Positions 34,744 to 44,705 of a stretch of 64,000 bases of DNA are shown here, piece after piece. Within the stretch, counting starts at the first letter, position 1; each line of letters begins with the position of its first letter. This DNA is from Streptomyces longhuiensis. Lineage in GTDB: Bacteria; Actinomycetota; Actinomycetes; Streptomycetales; Streptomycetaceae. Location of the stretch: NCBI RefSeq assembly GCF_020616555.1, contig NZ_CP085173.1, positions 2,611,001 through 2,675,000 on the forward strand, written 5' to 3'. The position numbers were made by a program, and so were the translations under genes. The notes beneath the pieces were generated by a model. The model was not told the DNA's origin and did no database searches. It saw only the letters and a program-made list of their open reading frames with translations.

Positions 34744-35859
34744 TCAGCCGAGCAGGGACTCCAGCTCGGTGTGCTCGAGGCCGTGGGACTCGGCGACCTC
34801 GCGGTAAACGACCTTGCCGTCATGGGTGTTGAGGCCCAGGGCGAGCGCCGGGTCGCGGCGCAGGGCCTCGACCCAGCCGCGGTTCGCGAGCTCGACGATG
34901 TACGGCAGCGTGGCGTTCGTCAGCGCGTAGGTCGACGTGTTGGGCACGGCGCCGGGCATGTTGGCGACGCAGTAGAAGACCGAGTTGTGGACCGGGAAGG
35001 TCGGCTCGGCATGCGTCGTCGGGTGCGAGTCCTCGAAGCAGCCGCCCTGGTCGATCGCGATGTCGACAAGGACACTTCCCGGCTTCATGCGGGAGACGAG
35101 CTCGTTGGTGACCAGCTTCGGGGCCTTGGCGCCCGGGATGAGGACGGCACCGATGACGAGGTCGGCCTCGAGGCACGCCTTCTCGAGCTCGAAGGCGTTG
35201 GAGACGACGGTCTGGATCTTCGTACCGAAGATCTTGTCGGCTTCCTTGAGCTTGTTGATGTCGCGGTCGAGCAGGGTCACGTGGAAGCCCATGCCGATGG
35301 CGATCTGCGCGGCGTTCCAGCCGGAGACGCCGCCGCCGATGACGACGGCCCTGGCGGCGAGCACGCCCGGGACACCGCCCGGCAGGACACCGCGGCCGCC
35401 GTTGGCGGCCATCAGGTGGTAGGCGCCGACCTGCGGGGCCAGGCGGCCCGCGACCTCGGACATCGGGGCGAGCAGCGGGAGCGCGCGGTTCGCGGTCTCG
35501 ACCGTCTCGTACGCGATGGCGGTGGTGCCGGACTCCAGGAGCGCGTCCGTGCACTCCTTGGAGGCGGCGAGGTGCAGGTAGGTGAAGAGCGTCTGGTCCT
35601 TGCGGAGACGGTGGTACTCCTCCGCGATCGGCTCCTTGACCTTCAGGAGCAGGTCAGCGGTGGCCCAGACCTCGTCGGCGGTGCCGAGGATCTGCGCACC
35701 GGCCGAGACGTACTCGTCGTCCGTGATCGAGGAGCCGACACCGGCGTTCTGCTCGACGAAGACCTGGTGGCCGTTGCGCACGAGCTCGTGCACACCGGCG
35801 GGGGTGATGGCCACCCGGAACTCGTTGTTCTTGACCTCGCGGGGGATGCCGACCTTCAT
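34744..35859 (-). CDS. ald: Alanine dehydrogenase
   Basis: This 371-residue enzyme interconverts L-alanine and pyruvate with NAD and ammonia. The start MKVGIPREVKNNEFRVAITPAGV, the Lys in LLLKVKEP, the His in LHLAA and the NAD-binding VVIGGGVSGWNAAQIAIGMG all fit. VDIAIDQGGCFEDSHPTTHAEPTF is the signature of the family. It is a single gene with a terminator downstream. Alanine dehydrogenase genes are often induced by alanine or low oxygen in Actinobacteria; no regulator gene is next to it. Confidence 0.96.
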   Translation of the reverse strand: MKVGIPREVKNNEFRVAITPAGVHELVRNGHQVFVEQNAGVGSSITDDEYVSAGAQILGTADEVWATADLLLKVKEPIAEEYHRLRKDQTLFTYLHLAASKECTDALLESGTTAIAYETVETANRALPLLAPMSEVAGRLAPQVGAYHLMAANGGRGVLPGGVPGVLAARAVVIGGGVSGWNAAQIAIGMGFHVTLLDRDINKLKEADKIFGTKIQTVVSNAFELEKACLEADLVIGAVLIPGAKAPKLVTNELVSRMKPGSVLVDIAIDQGGCFEDSHPTTHAEPTFPVHNSVFYCVANMPGAVPNTSTYALTNATLPYIVELANRGWVEALRRDPALALGLNTHDGKVVYREVAESHGLEHTELESLLG

Positions 35860-36003
35860 CGTCGATCACGGTCCTTGGCTCAGGGATTTCTCGGGCATTG
35901 CACTACATACCCGTGCGCTTGGGGGCGCACCGGGAGACACCACGGAAGTACGCGGCGGAGCCAGTCTAATGAAGGATTTCTAGCTGTCTAGCCTTTCAAA
36001 GCA

Positions 36004-38043
36004 TCAATCTTCTTCGGATGCACTGCGGATTTCGTAGGCATCAGCACCCTGTTCTGGAGTCATTCCTTCGATCGGCAGCTCCTCTCCCAGCATGCGCTCG
36101 GCCGCACCACGGTGCAGCTTCGCGGCCGCGGGGTCGCCGAGCCGGTCGAGCGTGTCGGCCAGGCGGAGCTGCAGCGCGGCCTGCAGTCGCACGTCCTTGG
36201 CCTGGCGCGCCCACTCGACCGCTTCCTGGCAGGTGTGCAGCGACTCCTCGGGCCGGCCCGCGTACTCCTGGACACGCGCCATCTCGCTCAACGCCCGCGC
36301 CTGCGCCGCGACATCGCCCTCCTTGCGGTACCCGGCGGCGGCCGAGCGCCAGCTGCGCAGCGCGTCGCCGTAACGGCCCGCGTAGGTGTTCACCGTGCCG
36401 ATGCGGCCGTGCAGCCGCGCGGCGTCGGCGCGCTCGCCGCGGGTGAGCCGCTGGGCGAGTGCGCGCCCGTACCAGTCGGCGGCCCGGTACCAGTCCCCCA
36501 GCTCCTGGTACGTGCCGCCTACGGATTCCATCGCGCGGCCGGTCGCGTACGGGTCCCTGGCTTCGCGCCCGGCGTCCAGAGCGGCCCGGTAGCGGGTGAG
36601 CGCCTCCTGGGTGCGGCCGGTCCGCGCGTCGAGGTCGGCGAGGTTCAGAAGGGCCGCGGCCTTCTCGCGGGGCAGGTTCCTGCGCTCGGCGACGTCGAGG
36701 ACGAGGCGGTGGATGCCGTAGAGGTCGGGGGCGGCGGCCTCGGTGCCGACGTGCGCGGCCAGGGCGCGCGCCAGGGCCGCCATCAGGCGCCTGGCCAGGG
36801 TGTCGAGCTCCCCGTCGGCGACGGCGAGACGGGCGGCGGCCAGCAGCGCGGGCCGCCGGACCCGCAGCCACTCGGCGCCCGCGGCGGGGCTCGGGAAACG
36901 CAGGGCGCGGGGCAGCCCCGCGAGCTTCTTGCGGGCGGGTGAGCCGTCCGGTTCGGTGATCGCGCGGCAGGACTGGAGCAGCCGCACCGTGCGCTCCAGC
37001 ATGCGGGCGCGGGCGAGCTGCACCTCGCCGGGCCGGTCGTGGGTCTCGGTCAGGCCGCGCAGCAGCGGCATCAGGCAGCCGGGCACCTCGTACTGCGGCA
37101 GCTCGGAGTCGATCCGCCCGACCAGGCCGAGCACCGTGAAGTCGTCCAGGGTGGTCTGCGCGGCGGAGACGGAGCAGCCGGCCAGCGCGGACGCGGTGTG
37201 CGGGTCGACATGCCCCTCGGGGGCGAGGGACAGGTAGCGCAGTATCCGGGCGGCGGGCACCGGCAGGGACGCGTAGGCGTGCTGGAAGACGCGGGCGAGC
37301 GCGGACCCGTCGTCGGCCCGGGCGTGCAGCTGCTTGGCCAGGTCCGCCACGGCCTCCTTGGGGCGTACGGCGAGCCAGCCGCCGGCCAGCATCAGCGCCG
37401 CGGGCTGCGACCCGCACTCCTCGACGAGGGACTCCGCCGAGCGCGGGTCGACGGTGATGCGGACCGATCCGGTGTGCCGGCCGAGCAGCTCCAGGGCGGA
37501 TTTCGTGTCGAGGCCGCCGAGTGTGCAGGGCCGCACGTCGGAGATTCCGGTCAGTGGCCCCTCGGACACGGCGACGACCAGGCAGTCGGGGGATTCGGGG
37601 AGCAGCGGGTCGACCTGTTCGGCGTCCGCCGCGTCGTCGAGGAACAGTACGGCCCTGCGGACGGAGAGCCCTTCACGCAGCCGCTCGGCGAGGTCGTCCT
37701 CTCCTTCGCCGGGGGGCGCGGGCAGATCGAGGGAGTCGAGGAGTTCGCGGGCGGTGCGTTCGGTGGGGACGCGGGTGCCGTCCGGGGCGGTGAGGCGGGT
37801 CCGCAGGATGCCGTCCGGATAGTCGGCGGCGACCTGGCCCAGGAGTTCCTCGGCGAGCGCGGTGCGACCGGATCCCGGGCGGCCCGCGATGAGCAGGACG
37901 CGCGCGCGTGGCGCTTTGCGCCCGGCGATCGTGTCGAGACCCGCGCGCTCGATGTCTGCGCGCAGTTCCTTCAACTCACGGCTGCGGCCCAGGAACTGAC
38001 TGCCCTTCAGTCCGTCCTTCGGTTCGACCGCCTGATCCGTCAC
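36004..38043 (-). CDS. TPR protein with AfsR-like NTPase domain, no DNA-binding domain
   Basis: This 679-residue protein resembles the NB-ARC and TPR parts of AfsR/SARP regulators but lacks the SARP DNA-binding domain. The N-terminal region has FLGRSRELKELRADIERAG and a P-loop-like IAGRPGSGRTALAEELL, in which the usual Walker A Lys is Arg, and a Walker B-like VLFLDDAAD. Several tetratricopeptide repeats follow from about residue 455 (LLNLADLDARTGRTQEALTRYRAAL; GGTYQELGDWYRAADWYGRAL). GTG codons at 38061 and 38043 can both start it; GGACGGAG favours 38043. Probably a signalling or scaffold ATPase; the function is unknown. Confidence 0.75.
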   Translation of the reverse strand: MTDQAVEPKDGLKGSQFLGRSRELKELRADIERAGLDTIAGRKAPRARVLLIAGRPGSGRTALAEELLGQVAADYPDGILRTRLTAPDGTRVPTERTARELLDSLDLPAPPGEGEDDLAERLREGLSVRRAVLFLDDAADAEQVDPLLPESPDCLVVAVSEGPLTGISDVRPCTLGGLDTKSALELLGRHTGSVRITVDPRSAESLVEECGSQPAALMLAGGWLAVRPKEAVADLAKQLHARADDGSALARVFQHAYASLPVPAARILRYLSLAPEGHVDPHTASALAGCSVSAAQTTLDDFTVLGLVGRIDSELPQYEVPGCLMPLLRGLTETHDRPGEVQLARARMLERTVRLLQSCRAITEPDGSPARKKLAGLPRALRFPSPAAGAEWLRVRRPALLAAARLAVADGELDTLARRLMAALARALAAHVGTEAAAPDLYGIHRLVLDVAERRNLPREKAAALLNLADLDARTGRTQEALTRYRAALDAGREARDPYATGRAMESVGGTYQELGDWYRAADWYGRALAQRLTRGERADAARLHGRIGTVNTYAGRYGDALRSWRSAAAGYRKEGDVAAQARALSEMARVQEYAGRPEESLHTCQEAVEWARQAKDVRLQAALQLRLADTLDRLGDPAAAKLHRGAAERMLGEELPIEGMTPEQGADAYEIRSASEED

Positions 38044-38171
38044 GGGCCACGCTCCGTCCACCTGCGCCGAACCCGCCGGGTTCGGGCGGGACGCTTTGAG
38101 AGCCTAGTTCAGGCGGAACGGCGTTCCCTGGCGGGCGGCGCGGGGGTGTCCCTCAATCGGATCAGCGGATG

Positions 38172-38214
38172 GTGTGACCGGAGGGGCCGATCGGAACCAG
38201 CCCCTCCGGCACAC
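38172..38214 (-). terminator. Terminator after the Nudix gene
   Basis: A stem of CCGGAGGGGC with GCCCCTCCGG, extended by GTGTG/CACAC around a single bulged A, lies ten bases beyond the Nudix stop. Confidence 0.75.
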
Positions 38215-38223
38215 CGCCCGTAC

Positions 38224-38853
38224 CTACGCCTCGAACGGCCGGGCGGGCCAGGGCGCCTCGGCCGGCCGCAGCGACTCCACGCCGTCACCGGCCTGCACGG
38301 CGGTCAGCGCGAGCGCCCCCACCACCAGGCAGTTGTTGTGCAGCTCACCGGCCAGCACACCGCGCACGAGCTCCGCCAGGGGGACGCGGGCCAGCTCCAT
38401 GTCGGCCTCCTCGTCCTCCACCTCGAAGCGCTCGCCCTCCGCCTCGGACAGGTCGCGGGCCAGGAAGATGCGGACGGCCTCGGAGCAGCCGCCGGGCGTC
38501 GTGTAGACGTCGGTGAGGACGCGCCAGTCCTCCGCCTTGACGTGCGCCTCCTCGTAGAGCTCGCGCTGGGCCGCGTGCAGCGGGTTCTCGCCGGGGATGT
38601 CGAGGAGTCCGGCCGGGATCTCCCAGAGCTTGTGCCGCACGGGGTGGCGGTACTGCTTGAGGATCAGGACGCGGCCCTGGTCGTCGAGGGCGAGGACGGC
38701 CACGGAACCGGGGTGGACCTGGTAGTCACGGCGGACGACCGAGCCGCCCGGCATGACCACGTCGTCGGTGCGCACAGAGGTCTTGTTCCCGACGAAGGGG
38801 GTCTCGGTCGCCCGGACCTCCCACTCCTCGGCGGTGTCCTTGATCGTCGTCAT
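38224..38853 (-). CDS. Nudix hydrolase, ADP-ribose pyrophosphatase-like
   Basis: This 209-residue hydrolase has the Nudix box GLLDIPGENPLHAAQRELYEEAHV at about residues 87-110, with the metal-binding REL-EE intact and a Gly-to-His change at the last box position. The flanking QYRHPVRHKLWEIPAG is typical of ADP-ribose pyrophosphatases, which turn ADP-ribose into AMP and ribose phosphate. It lies 95 bases downstream of pyrG in the same orientation and is followed by a terminator. Confidence 0.88.
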   Translation of the reverse strand: MTTIKDTAEEWEVRATETPFVGNKTSVRTDDVVMPGGSVVRRDYQVHPGSVAVLALDDQGRVLILKQYRHPVRHKLWEIPAGLLDIPGENPLHAAQRELYEEAHVKAEDWRVLTDVYTTPGGCSEAVRIFLARDLSEAEGERFEVEDEEADMELARVPLAELVRGVLAGELHNNCLVVGALALTAVQAGDGVESLRPAEAPWPARPFEA

Positions 38854-38877
38854 GTCGACACGTCCTCCTACGCACGT

Positions 38878-38933
38878 AAACAGAAACCGGGGCACGCACC
38901 CCAAAAGGCACGCACCCCGGCAACCGTACAACC
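38878..38933. repeat. Short direct repeat in the pyrG-Nudix spacer
   Basis: The 12-base unit GGCACGCACCCC occurs twice, four bases apart, flanked by CCGGGG and CCCCGG that can pair. It might be a weak terminator for pyrG. Confidence 0.4.
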
Positions 38934-38948
38934 CATGTCCTACACGGC

Positions 38949-40622
38949 TTACTTGGCCTTCTTGCCGTTCGCCGCGGCGCCCGTCTTACGCTCGACGGCC
39001 GCCTTCACCAGGCCCGCGAAGAGCGGGTGCGGGCGGGTCGGACGGGAGCGGAGCTCGGGGTGCGCCTGGGTCGCGACCAGGTAAGGGTGCACCTCGCGCG
39101 GGTACTCCACGTACTCCACGAGCTTGCCGTCCGGCGACGTGCCGGAGAACTGCAGACCGGCCTTCTTCTCCAGCTCGGCGCGGTAGGAGTTGTTCACCTC
39201 GTAGCGGTGACGGTGGCGCTCCTCGACGTACTCCTTGCCGTCGTACACCTCGCGCGCGATGGAGCCCTCAGCAAGCTTCGCCGGGTACATGCCCAGCCGC
39301 ATGGTGCCGCCCATGTCGCCCTCACCGGCGACGATGTCGAGCTGCTCGGCCATCGTGGAGATGACCGGGTGCGCGGTGGCGGCGTCGAACTCGGTGGAGT
39401 TCGCGTCGGGGATGTCGGCCAGGTTCCGCGCGGCCTCGATCACGATGCACTGCAGGCCGAGGCAGAGGCCGAGCAGCGGGATCTTGTTCTCGCGGGCGAA
39501 CTGGATCGCGCCGACCTTGCCGGACACGCCACGGTCGCCGAAGCCGCCGGGAATACAGATCGCGTCCACGTCGCCGAGCTGCTTCTTGGCGCCTGCCGCG
39601 GTCTTGCAGTCGTCGGACGCGACCCACTTGATCTTGACGCGGGCCTTGTTGGCGAAGCCGCCGGCGCGCAGCGCCTCGGTCACCGACAGGTAGGCGTCGG
39701 GCAGGTCGATGTACTTGCCGACGAGCGCCATGACGATCTCGTGGTCGGGGTTGTGGACGCGGTCGAGCAGGTCGTCCCAGGTCGTCCAGTCCACGTCGCG
39801 GAACGGCAGGTCCAGCTTGCGGACGACGTAGGCGTCCAGGCCCTCGGTGTGCAGGACCTTCGGGATGTCGTAGATCGACGGGGCGTCGATGGCCGCGACG
39901 ACGGCCGCCTCGTCGACGTCGCACATCAGGGAGATCTTGCGCTTGATCGCGGTGGGCACCTCGCGGTCGGCGCGCAGGACGATCGCGTCCGGCTGGATAC
40001 CGATGTTGCGCAGGGCGGCGACCGAGTGCTGGGTCGGCTTGGTCTTCAGCTCGCCCGAGGGGCCGATGTAGGGCAGCAGCGAGATGTGCACGACGAAGAC
40101 GTTGTCGCGGCCGACCTCGTGGCGGACCTGGCGGACGGTCTCCAGGAACGGCAGGGACTCGATGTCGCCGACCGTGCCGCCGACCTCGGTGATGACGACG
40201 TCGACGTCGTCCGTGGCCATGCGGCGGATGCGGTGCTTGATCTCGTTCGTGATGTGCGGGATGACCTGGACGGTGTCGCCGAGGTACTCGCCGCGCCGCT
40301 CCTTGGCGATCACCTGGGAGTAGACCTGTCCGGTGGTGACGTTGGCCGTGCCGTCCAGATCCACGTCGAGGAAGCGCTCGTAGTGGCCGATGTCCAGGTC
40401 GGTCTCGGCGCCGTCGTTGGTGACGAACACCTCACCGTGCTGGAACGGGTTCATCGTGCCGGGGTCGACGTTCAGGTACGGGTCGAGCTTCTGCATCGTG
40501 ACCCGCAGACCACGCGCCTTGAGGAGCGCACCCAGGCTGGAGGCCGTCAGGCCCTTGCCGAGGGAGGAGGCGACACCCCCGGTGACGAAGATGTGCTTGG
40601 TCGTCGTGGATTTGGGCGTCAT
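38949..40622 (-). CDS. pyrG: CTP synthase
   Basis: This 557-residue enzyme makes CTP from UTP, glutamine and ATP. The amidoligase part starts [21 protein letters not shown], with [23 protein letters not shown] and [14 protein letters not shown]; the glutaminase domain has PGGFGDRG, the nucleophile Cys in LLGLCLGLQ and the His/Glu of ATQAHPEL. The ATG is followed by TPKSTTTKH; a TTG two codons upstream is less likely. It is divergent from the GH15 gene. No antiterminator leader like that of Firmicute pyrG is visible. Confidence 0.97.
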   Translation of the reverse strand: MTPKSTTTKHIFVTGGVASSLGKGLTASSLGALLKARGLRVTMQKLDPYLNVDPGTMNPFQHGEVFVTNDGAETDLDIGHYERFLDVDLDGTANVTTGQVYSQVIAKERRGEYLGDTVQVIPHITNEIKHRIRRMATDDVDVVITEVGGTVGDIESLPFLETVRQVRHEVGRDNVFVVHISLLPYIGPSGELKTKPTQHSVAALRNIGIQPDAIVLRADREVPTAIKRKISLMCDVDEAAVVAAIDAPSIYDIPKVLHTEGLDAYVVRKLDLPFRDVDWTTWDDLLDRVHNPDHEIVMALVGKYIDLPDAYLSVTEALRAGGFANKARVKIKWVASDDCKTAAGAKKQLGDVDAICIPGGFGDRGVSGKVGAIQFARENKIPLLGLCLGLQCIVIEAARNLADIPDANSTEFDAATAHPVISTMAEQLDIVAGEGDMGGTMRLGMYPAKLAEGSIAREVYDGKEYVEERHRHRYEVNNSYRAELEKKAGLQFSGTSPDGKLVEYVEYPREVHPYLVATQAHPELRSRPTRPHPLFAGLVKAAVERKTGAAANGKKAK

Positions 40623-41086
40623 GGCCAAGAGGGGGCTCCCGTGGTCGCGGTCTGGAATGCGTACCGGCTTGCCTGGTCCGGAGATTTCCGGGGGTGCCGT
40701 CGCTGCGGGTTCGGGGGCTTCGACTGCTTGCAGAAGCGCACCGGTCCACGGGCTACCAGGGTATCAGCGAGTGGGCGAGGCTGCTTCCGGCCACGCTCCG
40801 CACATGCGTCACCACAGCATCACCGAAACCTCACCCGCCGCTCACCCTTTCGGCCCACCTTCGTTGCCGGGACCGGCGCGCGGATCACTGTGGTGCGTCG
40901 TATCCTGCTCGGACACTCGCTGCCGAGCCAGGCCGGCAAACGGCACTACCCCCGCCCGTTACTCCCGGAACAAGAGCTCGTCAGTTCGTTTCTCATGACG
41001 ACGTACCAACACGAACCCTTGACCGCAGAGACCGCAGAGCGATCGCCCTTCCGGGGGCGTACGTGGCCGTTCGACTGGAGATGCAC
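40623..41086. other. Divergent region between pyrG and the GH15 gene
   Basis: The 464 bases hold the promoters of both genes, not placed with confidence. A small dyad TACC-AGGGTA lies near 40757-40766. An ATG at 40995 opens a frame that runs into the GH15 gene in another frame and is probably not coding. Confidence 0.35.
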
Positions 41087-42889
41087 GTGGCCGGGCGCAT
41101 CGAGGACTACGCACTCATCGGAGACATGCAGACCGCAGCCCTGGTCTGCCGGGACGGAACAGTCGACTGGCTGTGCCTCCCACGCTTCGACTCGCATGCC
41201 ATTTTCGCCGGCCTGCTCGGCACCGAGGAACACGGCTTCTGGCGGCTGGGACCGGCGCACGCGCCGGAGGCCGAGCCGCCGACCGCGGCGCGCCGGACGT
41301 ACCGCGGCGATTCCCTGATCCTCGAATCCGAGTGGGACACCCCCCGCGGCACGGTCCGCGTGACCGATTTCATGCCGCCGCGTGACGGCGCGCCGCAGCT
41401 GATCCGGATCGTGGAGGGCATCAGCGGCCGCGTCCCGATGCGCTCGGCGCTGCGCATGCGTTTCTCCTACGGGCGGATCGTGCCGTGGGTGCACAAGGTC
41501 GACGGACGTACGGTCGCGGTCGCGGGTCCCGACTCCGTGTGGCTCGACTCGACCGCGGAGACGTACGGCAAGGACCTGACGACGTACTCGGACTTCACCG
41601 TGGCGCCGGGTGACCGGATCGCGTTCACCCTCTCGTGGCAGCCCTCGCACCAGAAGCCGCCGGCCCTCCCCGACCCGGAGGGGTCCCTGGAGGCGACGGA
41701 GGAGTTCTGGGGCGAGTGGGTCGAGCACTGTACGTACCACGGGCCCTACCGCGAGGCCGTGGTCCGTTCGCTGATCACGCTCAAGGCCCTGACGTACGCG
41801 CCGACCGGCGGCATCGTCGCCGCGCCGACCACGTCGCTGCCGGAGGAGATCGGCGGTGTCCGCAACTGGGACTACCGCTACACCTGGCTGCGCGACGCGG
41901 CGATCACCCTGTCCTCCATGCTGCGCACCGGCTACCGCGAGGAGGCCCGCGCCTGGCGGGACTGGCTGCTTCGCGCGGTCGCGGGCGACCCGGAGAACCT
42001 GCAGATCATGTACGGGATCGCGGGCGAGCGCGAGCTCGGCGAGGCGGAGCTCGACTGGCTGCCCGGGTACGAGAACTCGGCGCCGGTGCGGGTCGGCAAC
42101 GGCGCGGCGCACCAGCTCCAGCTCGACGTGTACGGCGAGGTCACCGAGGCACTGCACCTGGCACATATGACGGGCCTGACCCGCAACGACTACGCGTCGC
42201 TGCTCCAGCTCAAGCTGATCCGCTACCTGGAGAAGCACTGGGACGAGCCGGACGAGGGCATCTGGGAGGTGCGCGGGCCACGCCGGCACTTCGTTCACTC
42301 GAAGGTCATGGCGTGGGTCGCCGTGGACCGCACGATCAAGCTCATCGAGTCGGGTGACGCGGACGGGCCGCTGGAGAAGTGGCGAGAACTGCGCGACGAC
42401 ATCCACCGGGACGTGTGCGAGCGGGGCTACGACAAGGAGCGCAACACGTTCACGCAGTCGTACGGCTCGAAGGAGCTGGACGCCTCGCTGCTCCTGATCC
42501 CGCAGATGGGCTTCCTGCCGCCCGACGACAAGCGCGTCATCGGCACGATCGAGGCGATCCAGCGGGAGCTCTCGACGCCGGACGGGTTCATCCTGCGTTA
42601 CCCGACGACGGGCGAGGACGCGGGCGTCGACGGCCTGGAGGGCGACGAGGGCGCGTTCCTCGCCTGCTCGTTCTGGATGGCCGACGACCTCGCGATGATC
42701 GGCCGTGTGGACGAGGCCCGCACGCTCTTCGAGAAGCTCCTGTCGCTGCGCAACGACCTGGGACTGCTCGCGGAGGAGTGGGACTCGCGCCTCCAGCGCC
42801 AGGTCGGCAACTTCCCGCAGGCGTTCAGTCACGTTCCGCTGATCGACACGGCCCTGCGGCTGACGGCCTCGGGGGCGTACGGCGGCTAG
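41087..42889 (+). CDS. Glycoside hydrolase family 15 (trehalase/glucoamylase-like)
   Basis: This 600-residue cytoplasmic protein has the trehalase-like N-terminal domain (AGRIEDYALIGDMQTAALV, DWLCLPRFDSHAIFAGLLG) and a GH15 (alpha/alpha)6 barrel with GVRNWDYRYTWLRDAAITL, EGIWEVRGPRRHFVHSK and GFLPPDDKRV. Mycobacterial relatives hydrolyse trehalose. The catalytic acid residues should be the Glu in EGIWEVRG and in LLAEEWD. The GTG at 41087 has GGAG six bases upstream; an ATG two codons earlier is too close to that site. It is a single-gene unit. Confidence 0.9.
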   Translation: MAGRIEDYALIGDMQTAALVCRDGTVDWLCLPRFDSHAIFAGLLGTEEHGFWRLGPAHAPEAEPPTAARRTYRGDSLILESEWDTPRGTVRVTDFMPPRDGAPQLIRIVEGISGRVPMRSALRMRFSYGRIVPWVHKVDGRTVAVAGPDSVWLDSTAETYGKDLTTYSDFTVAPGDRIAFTLSWQPSHQKPPALPDPEGSLEATEEFWGEWVEHCTYHGPYREAVVRSLITLKALTYAPTGGIVAAPTTSLPEEIGGVRNWDYRYTWLRDAAITLSSMLRTGYREEARAWRDWLLRAVAGDPENLQIMYGIAGERELGEAELDWLPGYENSAPVRVGNGAAHQLQLDVYGEVTEALHLAHMTGLTRNDYASLLQLKLIRYLEKHWDEPDEGIWEVRGPRRHFVHSKVMAWVAVDRTIKLIESGDADGPLEKWRELRDDIHRDVCERGYDKERNTFTQSYGSKELDASLLLIPQMGFLPPDDKRVIGTIEAIQRELSTPDGFILRYPTTGEDAGVDGLEGDEGAFLACSFWMADDLAMIGRVDEARTLFEKLLSLRNDLGLLAEEWDSRLQRQVGNFPQAFSHVPLIDTALRLTASGAYGG

Positions 42890-42910
42890 ATCGGCTTCCT
42901 GAGCACGTTT

Positions 42911-42945
42911 CCGGCGGCGCGTTCCCCTGCGGGGCGCGCCGCCGG
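42911..42945 (+). terminator. Terminator after the GH15 gene
   Basis: An 11-bp perfect stem (CCGGCGGCGCG/CGCGCCGCCGG) with an inner CCCC/GGGG pair begins 22 bases after the stop codon. Confidence 0.8.
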
Positions 42946-43015
42946 CGGCGTCTGCCGCGTCCTGCCTGATGGCCGAAGGTTTTCCCGGACCGTGCGCGCA
43001 GGTAGCGTCCGCACC

Positions 43016-44686
43016 ATGGACACTCAGGCCCCCCACAGCAGCGCGCCCGGCACCCAGGGCGGCATCACCGTGCAGCGGGCCCTGGAACTGCCAGGTCTGC
43101 GCAGCGGGCTCCCGGAAGTGGTGGCGGGAGGGGACCGGCTGCAGCGCACCGTGCGCTGGGTGCACGCGGGCGAGGTGCCCAACATCGCCTCGCTCCTCAA
43201 GGGCGGCGAGCTGCTCCTGACCACCGGGTTCGGCATCGGTACGCGCCCGGCCGAGCAGCGGGCCTTCGTCCGCAAGCTCGCCGACCGCGGGATCTCCGCG
43301 CTCGTCATCGAGCTGGGCCAGCGCTTCGCGCGGCTGCCCGCCGCGCTGGTGGAGACCGCGCGCGCGGCCGGCCTCCCGCTGGTGCAGCTGCACCGCGAGG
43401 TGCCGTTCGTGACGGTCACCGAAGAGGTCCACACCGAGATCGTCAACGGGCACTACGCGCTCCTCCAGCGCGCGGAAGAGGTGCACCGGCGCTGCACGGA
43501 GGCCCTGCTCGGCGGCGGCGGAGTGCCCCAAGTCCTGCGCATTCTCGCGGAGTTCAGCGGCAACCCGGTGTTCCTGGAGACGGCCGACGGGCAGCTCCTG
43601 TACGCCGCCGGGGGCGAGCCCGAGGTCGCCGACCCGCTCCAGGTGTGGGAAGGGATGCGCGGCAAGCCCGCCGACCGCGACGAGCCGCCGGCCGGGGCCG
43701 TGCTCGTCGACGTGCCGGGCGGCGGGCCCGGCACCGGGTCCGTACGGGCGCGCCTCGTCCTGCTGCCGGTCGCGGCCCCGCTGGCGCCCGTGCACCGGAT
43801 CGCGGCGGAACGGGCGGCGAGCAGCCTCGCCGTCGTCCTGATGCAGGCCCGCCAGGAGGAGGAGCTGGCGGCGCGCGGCCGCGGTGACTTCCTCACGGAT
43901 CTCGCGGAGGGCCGGATCACGCCCGACGACGCCCCGGCGCAGGCGCGTGTCCTCGGGTTCAAGCCGGGCGGCCAGGGGCCGCTGCTGCCGGTCGTGATGC
44001 GGCTGCCCGAGGCGTCGGTGGGCTCGGTGGGCCTCTCCCCCGGCGGCGGCTGGGCGGTGCTGGCCCGGGCGGTCGCCGAGGAGCTGGCCGCGGTCGGGGT
44101 TCCGGTCCTGCTCGGCGTACGGCCCGTCGAGGGGCGCGTCCCCCTGCTGCTCGGGCTGCGGTCGGACTCGGAGCGCACGGCGGTCGCGGACCGGGTGGCG
44201 GCGGCGCTGCGGGCGGGGGTCGAGCGGGCGGGCATGCAGCGTGCCGGGACGCAGCCGCCGGTCGTCGTGGTCGGCGGCGCGGGCGGCTGGGCCGCGGCCG
44301 CGGCCGGCCTGCGGCACGCGGCCGAGACGGCCACGGCGGCGCAGGGTCTGTCGGACCGGCCCTGGTACGACGCGCGGCGCCTCGACATCGACCTGCTGCT
44401 GTGGCGGCTGCGGGACCATCCGGACCTGGCGGCGTTCGTGGAGCGTGCGATCGGGCCTCTCCAGGCCCACGACCGCCGCGCCAAGCCGCCGCTCCTTCCC
44501 ACGCTCCAGACGTATCTGGCGCACGCGGGCCGCAAGGCGGAGACGGCCCGCGAACTCCATCTGAACCGTCAGACGCTCTACAACCGCCTGGCCCGCATAG
44601 GGGAGTTGCTCGGCACGGACCTGGACGACCCGCAGACGGTACTCGCGTTGAGCCTGGCGCTGCGGGCGCGCAGGCATGTGGGGTGA
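43016..44686 (+). CDS. PucR-family transcriptional regulator
   Basis: This 556-residue protein has an N-terminal PucR domain (TVQRALELPGLRSGLPEVVAGGDRLQRTVRWVHAGEVP), a central sensor-like part and a C-terminal helix-turn-helix (TLQTYLAHAGRKAETARELHLNRQTLYNRLARIGELLG). The PucR family controls purine catabolism and other nitrogen pathways. TAGCGT ends seven bases before the ATG with no Shine-Dalgarno, so the mRNA is likely leaderless. It is convergent with the GT4 gene at 44706. Target genes are not next to it. Confidence 0.9.
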   Translation: MDTQAPHSSAPGTQGGITVQRALELPGLRSGLPEVVAGGDRLQRTVRWVHAGEVPNIASLLKGGELLLTTGFGIGTRPAEQRAFVRKLADRGISALVIELGQRFARLPAALVETARAAGLPLVQLHREVPFVTVTEEVHTEIVNGHYALLQRAEEVHRRCTEALLGGGGVPQVLRILAEFSGNPVFLETADGQLLYAAGGEPEVADPLQVWEGMRGKPADRDEPPAGAVLVDVPGGGPGTGSVRARLVLLPVAAPLAPVHRIAAERAASSLAVVLMQARQEEELAARGRGDFLTDLAEGRITPDDAPAQARVLGFKPGGQGPLLPVVMRLPEASVGSVGLSPGGGWAVLARAVAEELAAVGVPVLLGVRPVEGRVPLLLGLRSDSERTAVADRVAAALRAGVERAGMQRAGTQPPVVVVGGAGGWAAAAAGLRHAAETATAAQGLSDRPWYDARRLDIDLLLWRLRDHPDLAAFVERAIGPLQAHDRRAKPPLLPTLQTYLAHAGRKAETARELHLNRQTLYNRLARIGELLGTDLDDPQTVLALSLALRARRHVG

Positions 44687-44705
44687 GCGTCGGGCCTCGG
44701 CCAGG

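Noticed and set aside
40995..41318. ORF starting MTTYQHEPL before the GH15 gene
   Set aside because: It overlaps the GH15 start in another frame and turns into Arg/Ser/Thr-rich shadow sequence.
40946..44677. A 1243-codon minus-strand frame opposite the GH15 and PucR genes
   Set aside because: This is a GC-bias shadow with Arg/Gly/Val/Asp-rich, motif-free sequence; both plus-strand genes have clear family motifs.
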